From Thermobacillus sp. ZCTH02-B1 (GTDB taxonomy: Bacteria; Bacillota; Bacilli; Paenibacillales; Paenibacillaceae), in assembly GCF_002159085.1 (NCBI RefSeq), contig NZ_LZRU01000035.1, positions 83,866 to 147,865 on the forward strand: 64,000 nucleotides of DNA. Reading direction: 5' to 3'. Positions 35,249-44,289 of the stretch are shown here, piece after piece. Numbering within the stretch: the stretch's first letter is position 1; every line of letters begins with the position of its first letter. Both the position numbers and the translations under genes were made by a program. The notes below the pieces were generated by a model. That model saw nothing but the letters and a program-made list of their open reading frames with translations. It made no database searches and was not told where the DNA came from.

Positions 35249-36463
35249 TCAGCACGGCTTCGCTTCCGCCTGCCGCGCGGATTCGGCCGCATGCGAACGC
35301 CGCACCCGCTTTGGCGGAACTGCCGGCAGCTCATTCGCGGAGACGACCTTGTCCGTCTTCTTCTCGGGCTTCTTCCAGTACCGCTCGCTGCCCGGCAAGT
35401 CATCGAACCAGGCCGCGTCCGGCGGGCAGTCCAGCACCATGAACTTGCCGTATTCGCCGTCCCGCGATTGGTGGTACTTCAGATACGCCTTCCCGCCCTC
35501 GATCGCGAGGATTTCGATCTTGCCGGACGTGTGGCTCATCACGAGGCGGACCCGTTTCCCGAGGCCGGACGTGCGCGCCTTCGCCTCCTCGACCAGCCGG
35601 TATACCCGTTCCAGCGGCAGCACGAAATCCCGGTTGCCCGCCACCGGCCGGTTGATGAAGAAGTAATACGGCGTCACGCCCGCCCAGGACAGCCTGTCGA
35701 GCAGCTCGGCGAGCACCTCCGCGTCGTCGTTGATCCCCTTCAGGACCGGCGTCTGGTTCACGACGATCGCGCCCGCCCAGTGCAGCGCCTCGAAGGCCCG
35801 CTTCGCCTCGGGCGTAATCTCGCGCGGATGGTTGACGTGCGCCATCACGTAAATGCGCGCGTCGGGCGTCGAATGCTTCCGGATCAGATCCAGCAGCTCC
35901 GGATCTTCATAGATCCGCATCGGATTGAATACCGGCAGCTTCGATCCGAGCCGGATGATCTTCACGTGCGGAATTTCACGCAGCCGCTCGATGATGTATT
36001 TGAGCCGCGGCGTGCCGAGCATGAGGCTGTCTCCGCCCGTGAGCAGCACGTTGTTGATCTCGGGATGCGCCGCGATGTACTCGAGGCCCGGCGTCACGTC
36101 GGCAACCGCTTCCTTCACGTCGTTCCGGAACAGCCGCTTGCGGAAGCAGTACCGGCAATAGGCACCGCACACCTCCGAGACGATGAGCAGCGCCGTCGTC
36201 CCGTATTTGTGCTGGCAGCCGGGCACGACGTAGTTCGTGTCCTCGTCCGATGCGTCCCAGCGCCCGTATTCCTGCAGCTCTCCCGTGCTCGGGATGACGA
36301 GCTTGCGAATCGGGTCGTCGGGATCGCTCCAGTCGATGAGATTCAAATAGTAATCGTTCACGCGGAAGACGAATTTCTCGGTAACCGGCTTGAGCCGCTC
36401 CCGTTCCTCTTCGGAAAGCGCCTCGATCTTCGAAATGTCCGTAATGTACTTCACCTTCGCCAT
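35249..36463 (-). CDS. kamA: KamA-family radical SAM protein (lysine 2,3-aminomutase-like)
   Basis: 404 aa from the ATG at 36463 (AGGAGAGG upstream). The radical-SAM cluster motif is CGAYCRYC (Cys99, Cys103, Cys106), followed by RKRLF, LTGGDSLML, and NPMRIYEDPELLDLI. The family includes lysine 2,3-aminomutase, a 4Fe-4S, AdoMet and PLP enzyme that makes beta-lysine. The PLP-binding Lys region is near the C-terminal half, but I cannot name the residue with confidence. It is preceded by a c-di-AMP riboswitch and terminator. No acetyltransferase (AblB) or EF-P gene adjoins it. Beta-lysine formation is likely; a different aminomutase activity is possible. Confidence 0.88.
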   Translation of the reverse strand: MAKVKYITDISKIEALSEEERERLKPVTEKFVFRVNDYYLNLIDWSDPDDPIRKLVIPSTGELQEYGRWDASDEDTNYVVPGCQHKYGTTALLIVSEVCGAYCRYCFRKRLFRNDVKEAVADVTPGLEYIAAHPEINNVLLTGGDSLMLGTPRLKYIIERLREIPHVKIIRLGSKLPVFNPMRIYEDPELLDLIRKHSTPDARIYVMAHVNHPREITPEAKRAFEALHWAGAIVVNQTPVLKGINDDAEVLAELLDRLSWAGVTPYYFFINRPVAGNRDFVLPLERVYRLVEEAKARTSGLGKRVRLVMSHTSGKIEILAIEGGKAYLKYHQSRDGEYGKFMVLDCPPDAAWFDDLPGSERYWKKPEKKTDKVVSANELPAVPPKRVRRSHAAESARQAEAKPC

Positions 36464-36592
36464 TTTACGCCTCTCCTTTCAAACCGGGGATTTGTAAGAT
36501 GGCAATGTTTGCGTTAACCTCCTTTCTTCTGGATTAGAAACCAGCCGATTCAATAACGCCCTGCGGATGAGCCTGAAGAAAGGAAAGAAAAA

Positions 36593-36609
36593 AGACCCGC
36601 GAGGGGTCT
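36593..36609 (-). terminator. Terminator in the expression platform of the c-di-AMP riboswitch
   Basis: On the minus strand AGACCCC, TCGC, GGGTCT is followed by TTTTTTCTTTCC. It lies 130 bases before kamA and ~50 bases after the aptamer, so it is positioned to stop transcription when ligand is bound. Confidence 0.85.
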
Positions 36610-36660
36610 GTCGGCGACCAAAAACACGCCGTTGAAACTTCGTTCAATTTCAGACCCATC

Positions 36661-36785
36661 TCACGCTTACGAGGTTAGCTGACGGGCTCGGGTAGATGGT
36701 CCCCTACGTCCGGCTTGCGGACGATTCGCCCCAACATGACTGGTTCCCCCGCTTCCCGGACATTGCCACCGGGAATTAAGCGTAT
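36661..36785 (-). ncRNA. c-di-AMP riboswitch aptamer (ydaO/yuaA class)
   Basis: On the minus strand the diagnostic 3' block GTCAGCTAACCTCGTAAGCG is present. The earlier blocks GGGGGAACCAG, TTGGGGCGAAT, GTAGGGGA and CTACCCGAGCCC follow the ydaO order. The closing helix P1 pairs TACGCTTA (near 36777-36784) with TAAGCGT (36663-36669). In known examples ligand binding favours the downstream terminator and switches genes for K+ and osmolyte uptake or wall remodelling off. Here the controlled gene is kamA. Confidence 0.92.
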
Positions 36786-36789
36786 TTTT

Positions 36790-36819
36790 AGGATACCGCA
36801 TATCGACCCGAACTGTCAA
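36790..36819 (-). promoter_or_regulatory. Promoter of the riboswitch-kamA transcript
   Basis: On the minus strand TTGACA (36814-36819), an 18-base spacer and TATCCT (36790-36795), placing the start at or just before P1 of the aptamer. The 36464-36904 gap holds this promoter, the aptamer and the terminator. Confidence 0.7.
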
Positions 36820-36904
36820 AAAGAATTCCCGTTCGTTACGGCCGCCCGCCGTTCCGGCGCGCCCGGGACGACGCCCTTCCGCCGCCCCGGGAGCAGCCGT
36901 GCGG

Positions 36905-37843
36905 TCAGCGCGAACCCGGATGAAGCGCGTCCCGCACCTCCTCGATCGGCCCGGGCTTCATGCCCGGCACTTCCCGCGGATGATGGCGGACCGATTCGGT
37001 CGAATAGAGCACGACGCGCATCGTGCCGTTGGCGGCAAAGGAACGGATCAGCACCGGCTGGTTGAGCGTGTTGCGGAAGACGAAATCCGGCCCGTACCAG
37101 CTCACCGTCGCGTCCCGGCCGGGCGGCACGTAGGCGACATGCCGGCTGTGGGTGTATCGCTCGACGATCTGCAGGCCGGCGTTGTCGACCGCGTTGAACA
37201 GCGTCGACGACACCTGGCAGATGCCGCCGCCCACTCCCTCGGACAGTTCGCCGCGCACGATGACGGGCGCTTCCCGATACCCCCGCTCCACCGTCCGGCG
37301 TCCGATCGTCCGGTTGAAGGAGAACGTCTCGCCCGGGAACACGACCGTGCTGTCGAGCGTCCTCGCGGCCAGCTCGATGTTGTGGGACCGGTTGCGGTTC
37401 CTCGGATTGTAATAGGTGACGTACCGGCCGATCACCTTCTCGTGCAGCCCGGCGAGCAGCTCGCCGTCGACCTTCGCCGGCACCGGCCGCACGGGCGGCT
37501 CGATGACCGCTTCCCCATCTCCGTAGAAATAGGCGTAGAATCGCTCCTCGAACGACGTCCGGTCCAGCCGGCGCCCCGGCCGCTCCGGCCGGATCGAGCC
37601 GTCCGCGTTGAACTTCGCGTTCTCCGCCGGAACCTCCAGCTTCGCCGCGAGCCCCGCGACCAGCCGCTCGAACCGGACGGGATCGACGAAACCGGTGGCG
37701 GGCAGCCGGAATTCGGCGCGATGGACCCGGAGCGTCTCGCCGGGCAGCCGGATCACGAGCGCGCCGTCCGCGGCATCCTGCGGCCCGGGTACCGGAGCCG
37801 CCGCGGCCAGCGCGATCAGACCGGACAGCAGCATCGCTTTCAA
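36905..37843 (-). CDS. VanW family protein
   Basis: 312 aa from a TTG at 37843, chosen because AGGAGGTG lies six bases upstream; the next in-frame ATG is codon 4. A short hydrophobic N-terminus (about 4-20) could be a signal peptide. Residues ~30-130 resemble the YoaR-like peptidoglycan-associated domain found before VanW. The VanW core has SHNIELAARTL, FPGETFSFN, GGGICQVSSTLFNAV and ERYTHSRHVAYVPPG. The family is linked to cell-wall functions, but its activity is unknown. Confidence 0.87.
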   Translation of the reverse strand: MKAMLLSGLIALAAAAPVPGPQDAADGALVIRLPGETLRVHRAEFRLPATGFVDPVRFERLVAGLAAKLEVPAENAKFNADGSIRPERPGRRLDRTSFEERFYAYFYGDGEAVIEPPVRPVPAKVDGELLAGLHEKVIGRYVTYYNPRNRNRSHNIELAARTLDSTVVFPGETFSFNRTIGRRTVERGYREAPVIVRGELSEGVGGGICQVSSTLFNAVDNAGLQIVERYTHSRHVAYVPPGRDATVSWYGPDFVFRNTLNQPVLIRSFAANGTMRVVLYSTESVRHHPREVPGMKPGPIEEVRDALHPGSR

Positions 37844-37924
37844 CGTTCACACCTCCTGCAGCCTGCGGGCGCCGGCAGTCCGGCCGCTTCCCTTCGGACC
37901 GGACGCCTTCCCGCCCGGAAGCGG

Positions 37925-39058
37925 CTACGCCCCGCTTCCGACCTTGAGCAGCGATTCGACGGGCACATACGGCATGCCGACCGCCCGCGCCACCGCTTCG
38001 CACGTCACCGCGCCGCAGGCGGTGTTCACGCCGCGGGCGAGCGCCGGGTCGGACAGGACCGCCTGCCGGATGCCGAGGCCCGCGATCTTCATCGCGTAGG
38101 GAAGCGTCGCGTTCTCGAGCGCCATCGTCGACGTGCGCGGCACCGCCCCCGGCATGTTGGCGACCGCGTAATGCACGACGCCGTGCTTCACGTAGGTCGG
38201 ATTGTCGTGCGTCGTCACGCGGTCGATCGTCTCGATCGAGCCGCCCTGGTCGACGGCCACGTCGACGATGACCGATCCCGGCTGCATCCGCTTCACCATC
38301 GCCTCGCTGACGATCTTCGGCGCCTTCGCGCCGGGAACGAGCACCGCTCCGATGAGCAGATCGGCCCGCTCGACGGCCCGCTCCAGCTCGACCGGGTTCG
38401 ACATGATCGTCGTCACCCGTCCGTCGAACAGATCGTCCAGTTCGCGCAGCCGGCGCGGATTGACGTCCAGGATCGTGACGCGCGCGCCCGAGCCGAGCGC
38501 CCGCTTCGCCGCGTTCGTGCCGACGATGCCGCCGCCGACGATGACGACCTCCGCGGGCGCCACACCCGGCACGCCGCCGAGCAGAATGCCCTTGCCGCCG
38601 TGCGTTTTCTCGAGCAGCTGCGCCCCGATCTGCACGGCCATCCGCCCGGCCACCTCGCTCATCGGCGCGAGAAGCGGCAGCGAACCGTCGGACAGCTGCA
38701 CGGTCTCGAACGCGACGCCCCACACCTTCCGCTCCACGAGGCGCCGCGTGAGCTCCGGCAGCGGCGCGAGATGCAGGAACGCGAACAGGATCAGGTCCGG
38801 CCGCAGAAAATCGTACTCCTCCGGCGTCGGCTCCTTCACCTTCATCACCATCTCGGCCGCGCCCCACACTTCAGCCGCCGAGCCCGCGATTTTCGCACCC
38901 GCGGCCGCGTATTCCCGGTCGGAAAACCCGCTGCCCTCGCCCGCCGACCGCTCGACGATCACTTCGTGTCCCAGGCGCGTCAGGGCGCTGACCCCGGCGG
39001 GCGTCAGCGCCACGCGGTTTTCGTTGTTCTTGACTTCCCTCGGTACACCGATCCGCAT
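37925..39058 (-). CDS. ald: Alanine dehydrogenase
   Basis: 377 aa, full length. Conserved catalytic and substrate residues are in place: Arg15 (NNENRVAL), Lys75 (KVKEP) and His96 (FLHLAPL). The nucleotide fold has [13 protein letters not shown]. It oxidises L-alanine to pyruvate and ammonia with NAD+, and in spore formers supports growth on alanine and normal sporulation. AAGGAGGGCGGGG gives a strong ribosome site. It is 81 bases upstream of the vanW-family gene on the same strand, so they may be cotranscribed. Confidence 0.95.
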   Translation of the reverse strand: MRIGVPREVKNNENRVALTPAGVSALTRLGHEVIVERSAGEGSGFSDREYAAAGAKIAGSAAEVWGAAEMVMKVKEPTPEEYDFLRPDLILFAFLHLAPLPELTRRLVERKVWGVAFETVQLSDGSLPLLAPMSEVAGRMAVQIGAQLLEKTHGGKGILLGGVPGVAPAEVVIVGGGIVGTNAAKRALGSGARVTILDVNPRRLRELDDLFDGRVTTIMSNPVELERAVERADLLIGAVLVPGAKAPKIVSEAMVKRMQPGSVIVDVAVDQGGSIETIDRVTTHDNPTYVKHGVVHYAVANMPGAVPRTSTMALENATLPYAMKIAGLGIRQAVLSDPALARGVNTACGAVTCEAVARAVGMPYVPVESLLKVGSGA

Positions 39059-39222
39059 CCCCCGCCCTCCTTCACCAACAGAGATATCCGCCGTCCGCGG
39101 ACGGCCGATCCCGTCCGGCCTGTTTCCAGCATATTCGCGCGCCCGCCGACCCGTCCGTCTGCGGCGTCATCCCGTTCCAGTATGCCCCGCTCGCTCCATC
39201 CGCATGTGACGGCGGGAGCGGA

Positions 39223-39239
39223 TTCAACCGCCGGTTGAA
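39223..39239. promoter_or_regulatory. Palindrome in the ald upstream region
   Basis: TTCAACCGCCGGTTGAA is a perfect 17-base inverted repeat, 165 bases before ald. The 346-base gap (39059-39404) also holds the terminator of the next regulator; I see no gene and no consensus promoter in it. Confidence 0.4.
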
Positions 39240-39357
39240 CCGGGGGAGCCGTTCCGTTTTCCGGCAACTCGCGCGGAACGCCGGGATGTGTCGCGCCGGC
39301 ATCGCTGCGCACCGCTCCCCTTGCGCCGGCTGCCGCACTGAACCCGCGCCAAGACAA

Positions 39358-39393
39358 GAAGCCTTCGCGGGATCCCGATCCCGCGAAGGCTTC
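39358..39393 (-). terminator. Terminator of the LacI regulator gene
   Basis: A perfect 16-bp stem (GAAGCCTTCGCGGGAT and its complement) around a 4-base loop, followed on the minus strand by TTGTCTTGG. The T-run is weak but the stem is very stable. Confidence 0.7.
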
Positions 39394-39404
39394 ATCGGTT
39401 TCAC

Positions 39405-40427
39405 TCAACTTCCCCGAACCGGCCCCGTGCTGTCGCGCACGATCAGCTCGGCGGGCATCACGCGGTAACGCTGCACCTGGCGCCCCTCCAGCATGTCGAT
39501 CAGGACGGCCGCGGCGAGATAGCCCATCTGGTATTTGTCCTGGTTCACCGTCGTTAGCGCGGGCGTGCAATACTGCGCAGCGACGATATTGTCAAAGCCG
39601 ACGATGGAGATGTCCTCCGGCACCCGCTTCCCGAGCGCGCGGATGGCCTGCAGCGCCCCGAGCGCCATCAGGTCGCTTGCGCAGAAAATGGCCGTCAGCT
39701 CGGGACAGGACGTCAGCAGCCGGAAAGCCGCTTCCTTCCCGCCGTCCTCGCGGAAGGCTCCGTCCTCGACATAGCGTTCGTTGAACGGAATGCCGTGCCG
39801 CTCGAGGGCCTTCCGGTAACCTTCCAGCCGCCGGATGCTGACCGCCGCCTGGGCATGGCCGTTGATCATGCCGATATGGCGGTGGCCGAGCGCAATCAGA
39901 TGGTTGACCGCATCCATGGCCCCCTGGACGTTGTCCGTCATGACGTAGCCGATGTTCTTCTTCCGCTCGATCGGAATGTCAATCAGCACGCACGGGATGG
40001 ACGCATGCAGCATTTCCTCGAGGTAGGGATCGTCGAGCCGCATGCCCATCATGATGACGCCGTCGACGCCCCGCTCCTTGCACAGCGCCTTGTAGGATTT
40101 CTGGCGCTGCTTCTGGGGCGTCGTGTTGAACAGCACCAGGTCATAGTCGAGCTCTGCCGCGCGGTCGTTCATGCCGCAGAGCATTTCGAACACGATGTTG
40201 TCCTTCACGCTGCTGCGGGTCAGGGCGGACAGCAGCAACCCGAGCGTCCGGCTTTTTTTCGAGACAAGGGTTCTCGCGGCAATGTTGGGGCTGTATCCAA
40301 GCTTCTCCGCGACCTCGCGAATGCGCCGTCTTGTTTCGGGATTGACGTCATCGTGACCGTTGAGCGCACGGGATACCGTCGTCACGCTGAAACCGGCCGC
40401 CCGCGCGACATCCTTGATCGTCGTCAC
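39405..40427 (-). CDS. LacI-family regulator of the debranching-enzyme/importer operon
   Basis: 340 aa from a GTG at 40427 (AAGGTGA upstream). Helix-turn-helix TIKDVARAAGFSVTTVSRAL, hinge PNIAARTL and a full sugar-sensor domain (FNTTPQKQRQKSYKAL, IGMINGHAQAAVS, SIVGFDNI). It is divergent from the operon at 40650. Three related palindromes with a central CG occur in the 222-base gap, one in its own leader and two around the divergent promoter, which fits repression of the operon plus autoregulation. Confidence 0.9.
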   Translation of the reverse strand: MTTIKDVARAAGFSVTTVSRALNGHDDVNPETRRRIREVAEKLGYSPNIAARTLVSKKSRTLGLLLSALTRSSVKDNIVFEMLCGMNDRAAELDYDLVLFNTTPQKQRQKSYKALCKERGVDGVIMMGMRLDDPYLEEMLHASIPCVLIDIPIERKKNIGYVMTDNVQGAMDAVNHLIALGHRHIGMINGHAQAAVSIRRLEGYRKALERHGIPFNERYVEDGAFREDGGKEAAFRLLTSCPELTAIFCASDLMALGALQAIRALGKRVPEDISIVGFDNIVAAQYCTPALTTVNQDKYQMGYLAAAVLIDMLEGRQVQRYRVMPAELIVRDSTGPVRGS

Positions 40428-40455
40428 GAGATGATGTCACCTTCCGAGTCGTCTT

Positions 40456-40473
40456 ATCCGAAACGTTTCGTAG
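40456..40473. promoter_or_regulatory. LacI-type operator in the regulator's leader
   Basis: ATCCGAAACGTTTCGTAG, with the perfect core CGAAACGTTTCG (40459-40470). It lies just downstream of the regulator's -10 at 40485-40490. Confidence 0.8.
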
Positions 40474-40484
40474 ATTTTCCTTCT

Positions 40485-40513
40485 ATTTTAATAAACTTGC
40501 TGCAGATTCTCAA
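40485..40513 (-). promoter_or_regulatory. Promoter of the LacI regulator
   Basis: On the minus strand TTGAGA (40508-40513), 17 bases and TAAAAT (40485-40490). Confidence 0.8.
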
Positions 40514-40541
40514 CCACCCAAAATTTTTGTCTTGTCTCCTA

Positions 40542-40570
40542 TTGCAAACGTTTTCGACCAAGAATATAAT
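40542..40570 (+). promoter_or_regulatory. Promoter of the debranching-enzyme/importer operon with overlapping half-operator
   Basis: TTGCAA (40542-40547), 17 bases and TATAAT (40565-40570). The sequence GCAAACGTTTTCG, a weaker copy of the operator, overlaps the -35 and the spacer. Confidence 0.85.
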
Positions 40571-40576
40571 GCAGTT

Positions 40577-40594
40577 ATCCGAAACGTTTCGGAT
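40577..40594. promoter_or_regulatory. LacI-type operator at the operon transcription start
   Basis: ATCCGAAACGTTTCGGAT, an 18-bp perfect palindrome that starts seven bases after the -10. It matches the operator at 40456 and also resembles a cre site, so CcpA could bind as well. Confidence 0.85.
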
Positions 40595-40649
40595 GATCTG
40601 GCGGTTTCGGATGTTGAAATTTGGACAGGAGCCTGGAGAGGATCTTACA

Positions 40650-42782
40650 TTGAAGCAACGCGTCATCAAAGAAAACGACCTGTTCCTCCTGACGGATGAG
40701 AACGGCGACATCCCGCCGGGTTCGACGGACGGCTGCGGGTTGTACACGCGGGATACCCGGTTTCTGAGCCGGCTGGAGCTTTCCATCAACGGCGTAAAAC
40801 CGGTCCTGCTCGAGTCCACGGCCGAGACGAACTGCCAGGCCGTGTTCCGGCTGACGAATCCGCACATGGAAGCGAACGGGCAAATCAAGTTATGGCGGGA
40901 ATCGGTGGAAATGCTGCGCCACCGGTTCATCCAAGACGGCGTTCTGTACGAATCGGTCTCGTATACGAACTACAGCCCGAAACGGGTCGCGTTCGAAACG
41001 ACGCTCGCCTTCGGCGCGGACTTCGCCGACATGTTCGTCGTGCGCGGCATCCAGGCGGGGCGGATCGGTTCCGTTACGGGAATCGGCGTGCAGGACGAGC
41101 GGATCGTCATCCGCTACGCCGGCGCCGACGGTATCGCGCGGGAGACGCGCATCGCCTGGAACGTTCGCGCGGACCGCGTCTCACCGGACGGGTCGGTAAC
41201 GTTTTCGATCGAGCTCGAGCCCCGGGAGACGCGCACCATCGAGTTTACCGTGACACCCGTCATCGAGGGCGAAAACGTTCCCGAGCCGAGACCGCGCGAA
41301 GAGGCGCTGCAGCTGCTTGATGCGTCTTACCGTGTCTGGGAGCAGACGTCCACGTCGGTCGATTCGGACCTCGATATCTTCAACCGGCTTTACCGCCGGG
41401 GCATGCTGGATCTGCGCATGCTGCTCACCGATCTCGGCCACGGTCCGTTCCCCGTCGCCGGTCTGCCGTGGTACGCGGTGCCGTTCGGCCGGGACAGCCT
41501 GATCGCCGCGCTGCAGATGCTGTCCGCCAATCCCGACGTCGCGCTCGGCACGCTGCGGACCATGGCGGCTTATCAGGGAAGCAAGGTCGACCCCTGGAGA
41601 GACGAGACACCGGGCAAAATCATGCACGAGATCCGGTACGGCGAGCTCGCGAACACGAACCAGATCCCGTTCACCCCTTACTACGGATCGGTCGACTCGA
41701 CGCCGCTCTTCATCGTCCTGGCCGTCGAGTATTACCGCTGGACCGGCGATCTGGACGCCATCCGCGAGCTGATGCCGGCGCTCGAACGGGCGCTCGCATG
41801 GATCGACGAAAGCGGCGACCTGGACAACGACGGCTTCATCGAGTACCACTCGGTCTCGTCGAACGGCATCGCGAACCAGGGTTGGAAAGACTCCGGTGAC
41901 TCGATCGTTCACGACTCCGGAGAGTTCGCACAATCACCGATCGCCCTCGCGGAAGTGCAGGGTTACGTCTACCTCGCGAAGACGGGCATGGCCGGGATTT
42001 TCCGGAAGCTGGGCCGCAACGCCGAAGCGGAGGCGCTTGAGCGGTCCGCCGCGGAGTTGAAGCTCCGGTTCGACCGGTTGTTCTGGATGCCGGACGAATC
42101 GTTCTACGCGATTGCGCTTGACCGGGACAAGAGGCAGGTGCGATCGGTCACCTCGAATCCGGGCCATCTGCTGATGACGGGACTTGCGGACGAGGCCCGC
42201 GCGGAACGGATCGTCCGCCGGCTCACGGCCCCGGACATGTTCAGCGGATACGGCATCCGCACGATGAGCGAGCAATCCGCCGGATACAATCCGATGAGCT
42301 ATCACAACGGCAGCGTATGGCCGCACGACAACTCGCTCTGCCTGATCGGCATGAGCCGCATGGGATTCACGGAAGAAGCGCTCAGGGTCGCCGGCGGTCT
42401 CATGCGGGCGGCGGAACATTTCGAGTACGCCCGGCTGCCGGAACTGTTCTGCGGCTATCCGGATTCCCTGGGTCGCCCGGTCCCGTATCCGGTCGCCTGC
42501 TCGCCGCAGGCATGGGCGGCGGGAACGCCGCTTGTGTTCCTGCAGGTGTTCCTCGGCCTGGATCCCGACGTTCCGGAGGGCGTCATCCGGCTTCGGCCGG
42601 CCCTGCCGGACGGCATGAACCGGCTGAACGTGCGCGGGCTCCGCATCGGCTCCGGAACCCTCTCGCTGACGGTCACGCGGCGGGAAGGAAGCGCGGCGCC
42701 GACGGTGTCGGTCGAGCACAACTCGACCGGCTGCGAGCTGCGCGTGCTTCATGCAATACATCATCAAGATGCGCAACATTGA
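40650..42782 (+). CDS. Amylo-alpha-1,6-glucosidase / glycogen-debranching-like enzyme
   Basis: 710 aa from a TTG at 40650 with GGAGAGGA upstream; an ATG at 40611 lacks a ribosome site. Residues 1-~230 are the N-terminal debranching beta-domain (LLTDENGDIPPG, GLYTRDTRFLSRLEL). Residues ~250-700 are an alpha/alpha-toroid catalytic domain (LPWYAVPFGRDSLIAALQ, NQGWKDSGDSIVHDSG, SYHNGSVWPHDNSL). No signal peptide. Such proteins are annotated as debranching enzymes, but the clade also acts on other oligosaccharides. Being first in an importer operon, it probably processes the imported sugar in the cytoplasm. Confidence 0.85.
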   Translation: MKQRVIKENDLFLLTDENGDIPPGSTDGCGLYTRDTRFLSRLELSINGVKPVLLESTAETNCQAVFRLTNPHMEANGQIKLWRESVEMLRHRFIQDGVLYESVSYTNYSPKRVAFETTLAFGADFADMFVVRGIQAGRIGSVTGIGVQDERIVIRYAGADGIARETRIAWNVRADRVSPDGSVTFSIELEPRETRTIEFTVTPVIEGENVPEPRPREEALQLLDASYRVWEQTSTSVDSDLDIFNRLYRRGMLDLRMLLTDLGHGPFPVAGLPWYAVPFGRDSLIAALQMLSANPDVALGTLRTMAAYQGSKVDPWRDETPGKIMHEIRYGELANTNQIPFTPYYGSVDSTPLFIVLAVEYYRWTGDLDAIRELMPALERALAWIDESGDLDNDGFIEYHSVSSNGIANQGWKDSGDSIVHDSGEFAQSPIALAEVQGYVYLAKTGMAGIFRKLGRNAEAEALERSAAELKLRFDRLFWMPDESFYAIALDRDKRQVRSVTSNPGHLLMTGLADEARAERIVRRLTAPDMFSGYGIRTMSEQSAGYNPMSYHNGSVWPHDNSLCLIGMSRMGFTEEALRVAGGLMRAAEHFEYARLPELFCGYPDSLGRPVPYPVACSPQAWAAGTPLVFLQVFLGLDPDVPEGVIRLRPALPDGMNRLNVRGLRIGSGTLSLTVTRREGSAAPTVSVEHNSTGCELRVLHAIHHQDAQH

Positions 42783-42803
42783 AAGGGAGGTTCTGCAGCA
42801 AAC

Positions 42804-44138
42804 ATGAGAAAGAAAGGATTGACCATCCTGACCGTCCTGCTGGCCCTGGCGCTTGTCATCGCGGGCTGCGGCGGCAAATCGGACAACAGTTCGTCGTCGT
42901 CCGGAAGCAATGCGAACACGTCCTCGTCCGAAGGCAACTCGGGCTCGGGCAATTCGGGCGGCTCGTCGGGAGATTCCGGCGGCGAAGTCGTGGAGATCAC
43001 GCTCAACGGCTGGGGCGCATCGCCCGAAGAAGAGCAGCTTCTGACGGAGACGCTCGAGGAATTCATGAAGAAGTACCCGAACATCAAGGTCAAGTATGAG
43101 GTCATCTCCGAGCAGTACATGGACGTCATCAAGACGCGGCTGATCGGCGGCCAGGCCGGCGACGTGTTCTATCTCGACTCGTCCGAAGCCGAGGCGCTGT
43201 TCGATCAGAACGTGCTCGAGCCGCTGAACGGCTACATCACGGACGAATTTGACATCGCCGACTTCGAGGAGCCGTTGTTGAACGCGTTCAAGGGCGCGGA
43301 CGGAAACTACTACGGTTTTCCGAAGGACATGTCGACGCTGGTGCTGTTCTACAACAAGAAGCATTTTGAAGAAGCAGGCCTTTCGGAACCGCCGAAGACC
43401 TGGGATGAGCTGCGCGAATATGCGAAGATCCTCACCAAGGACGGCCGCTACGGACTGGGCGTGGCGCCGGAGCTCGCGCGTCAGATGTTCATGATCAAGG
43501 CGTTTGGCGGCGAAGTCGTCGACGCGGAAGGCAAGGCCGTCTTCGATTCGCCCGAAGCGCTGCAAGGTCTGCAGCTCGTCATCGACCAGCATCTGATCGA
43601 CAAGACGAGCGTGCAGCCGACCGAAGTCGGTGCCGGCTGGGGCGGTGAAATGTTCGGCCAGGAGAAGGTCTCGATGGTGATCGAGGGCAACTGGGCGATT
43701 CCGTACCTCGACAACAACTTCCCGGATCTCGAGTACGGCACCGCCGAAGTGCCGACCGTGAACGGCAAGAAAGGGACGATGGCGTTCACCGTCGCCTACG
43801 TCATGAACAAGCAATCGAAGCACAAGCAGGAAGCCTGGAAGCTGATCGAATTCCTGACCGGCAAGGAAGGCATGAAGATCTGGACCAGCAAGGGCTTCGC
43901 GCTGCCGACCCGCAAGTCGGTCGCGGCCGAACTCGGCTACGACAAGGACGAATACCGCGCGGCGATCGTCGCGGGCTCGGCGTATGCAACGCCGTGGCAG
44001 GTCGGCAAGTACGGTCCGCTCATCATCAACAACTTCAACAACCAGTTCGTCAGCGCGTTCCTCGGCGAGCAATCGCTTGAAGACGCGATGAAGAAGGCCG
44101 TGGAAACCGCGAACAAGGAAATCGAAGCGATGCAATGA
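42804..44138 (+). CDS. Lipoprotein sugar-binding protein (MalE-like)
   Basis: 444 aa, preceded by AAAGGGAGG. Lipobox IAGC with Cys22 and a long Ser/Asn/Gly linker to about residue 60. SBP_bac_1 family: KTRLIGGQAGDVFYLDSSEA, LVLFYNKKHFEEAGL, GKEGMKIWTSKG. It lies 21 bases downstream of the debranching enzyme and is followed by a hairpin and two permeases. Confidence 0.92.
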   Translation: MRKKGLTILTVLLALALVIAGCGGKSDNSSSSSGSNANTSSSEGNSGSGNSGGSSGDSGGEVVEITLNGWGASPEEEQLLTETLEEFMKKYPNIKVKYEVISEQYMDVIKTRLIGGQAGDVFYLDSSEAEALFDQNVLEPLNGYITDEFDIADFEEPLLNAFKGADGNYYGFPKDMSTLVLFYNKKHFEEAGLSEPPKTWDELREYAKILTKDGRYGLGVAPELARQMFMIKAFGGEVVDAEGKAVFDSPEALQGLQLVIDQHLIDKTSVQPTEVGAGWGGEMFGQEKVSMVIEGNWAIPYLDNNFPDLEYGTAEVPTVNGKKGTMAFTVAYVMNKQSKHKQEAWKLIEFLTGKEGMKIWTSKGFALPTRKSVAAELGYDKDEYRAAIVAGSAYATPWQVGKYGPLIINNFNNQFVSAFLGEQSLEDAMKKAVETANKEIEAMQ

Positions 44139-44155
44139 TCCGCACCGCGGCAGGA

Positions 44156-44180
44156 AAGAGGGCGGTCCGGCCGCCCTCTT
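44156..44180 (+). other. Intercistronic hairpin after the binding protein
   Basis: A perfect 10-bp stem (AAGAGGGCGG with CCGCCCTCTT) and a 5-base loop, with no T-run after it. It is more likely an RNA 3'-end stabiliser or processing site than a terminator. Confidence 0.6.
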
Positions 44181-44289
44181 CCGGCCGGCACGAGCCCGTT
44201 CGTCCGTTCCGGCCGTTCGCGGCCGCGGCGGACGAATGCGCTCTTGCCCGCCGGAAACCGCAATCCCCTATACGAAGGAGGAACCGCGC

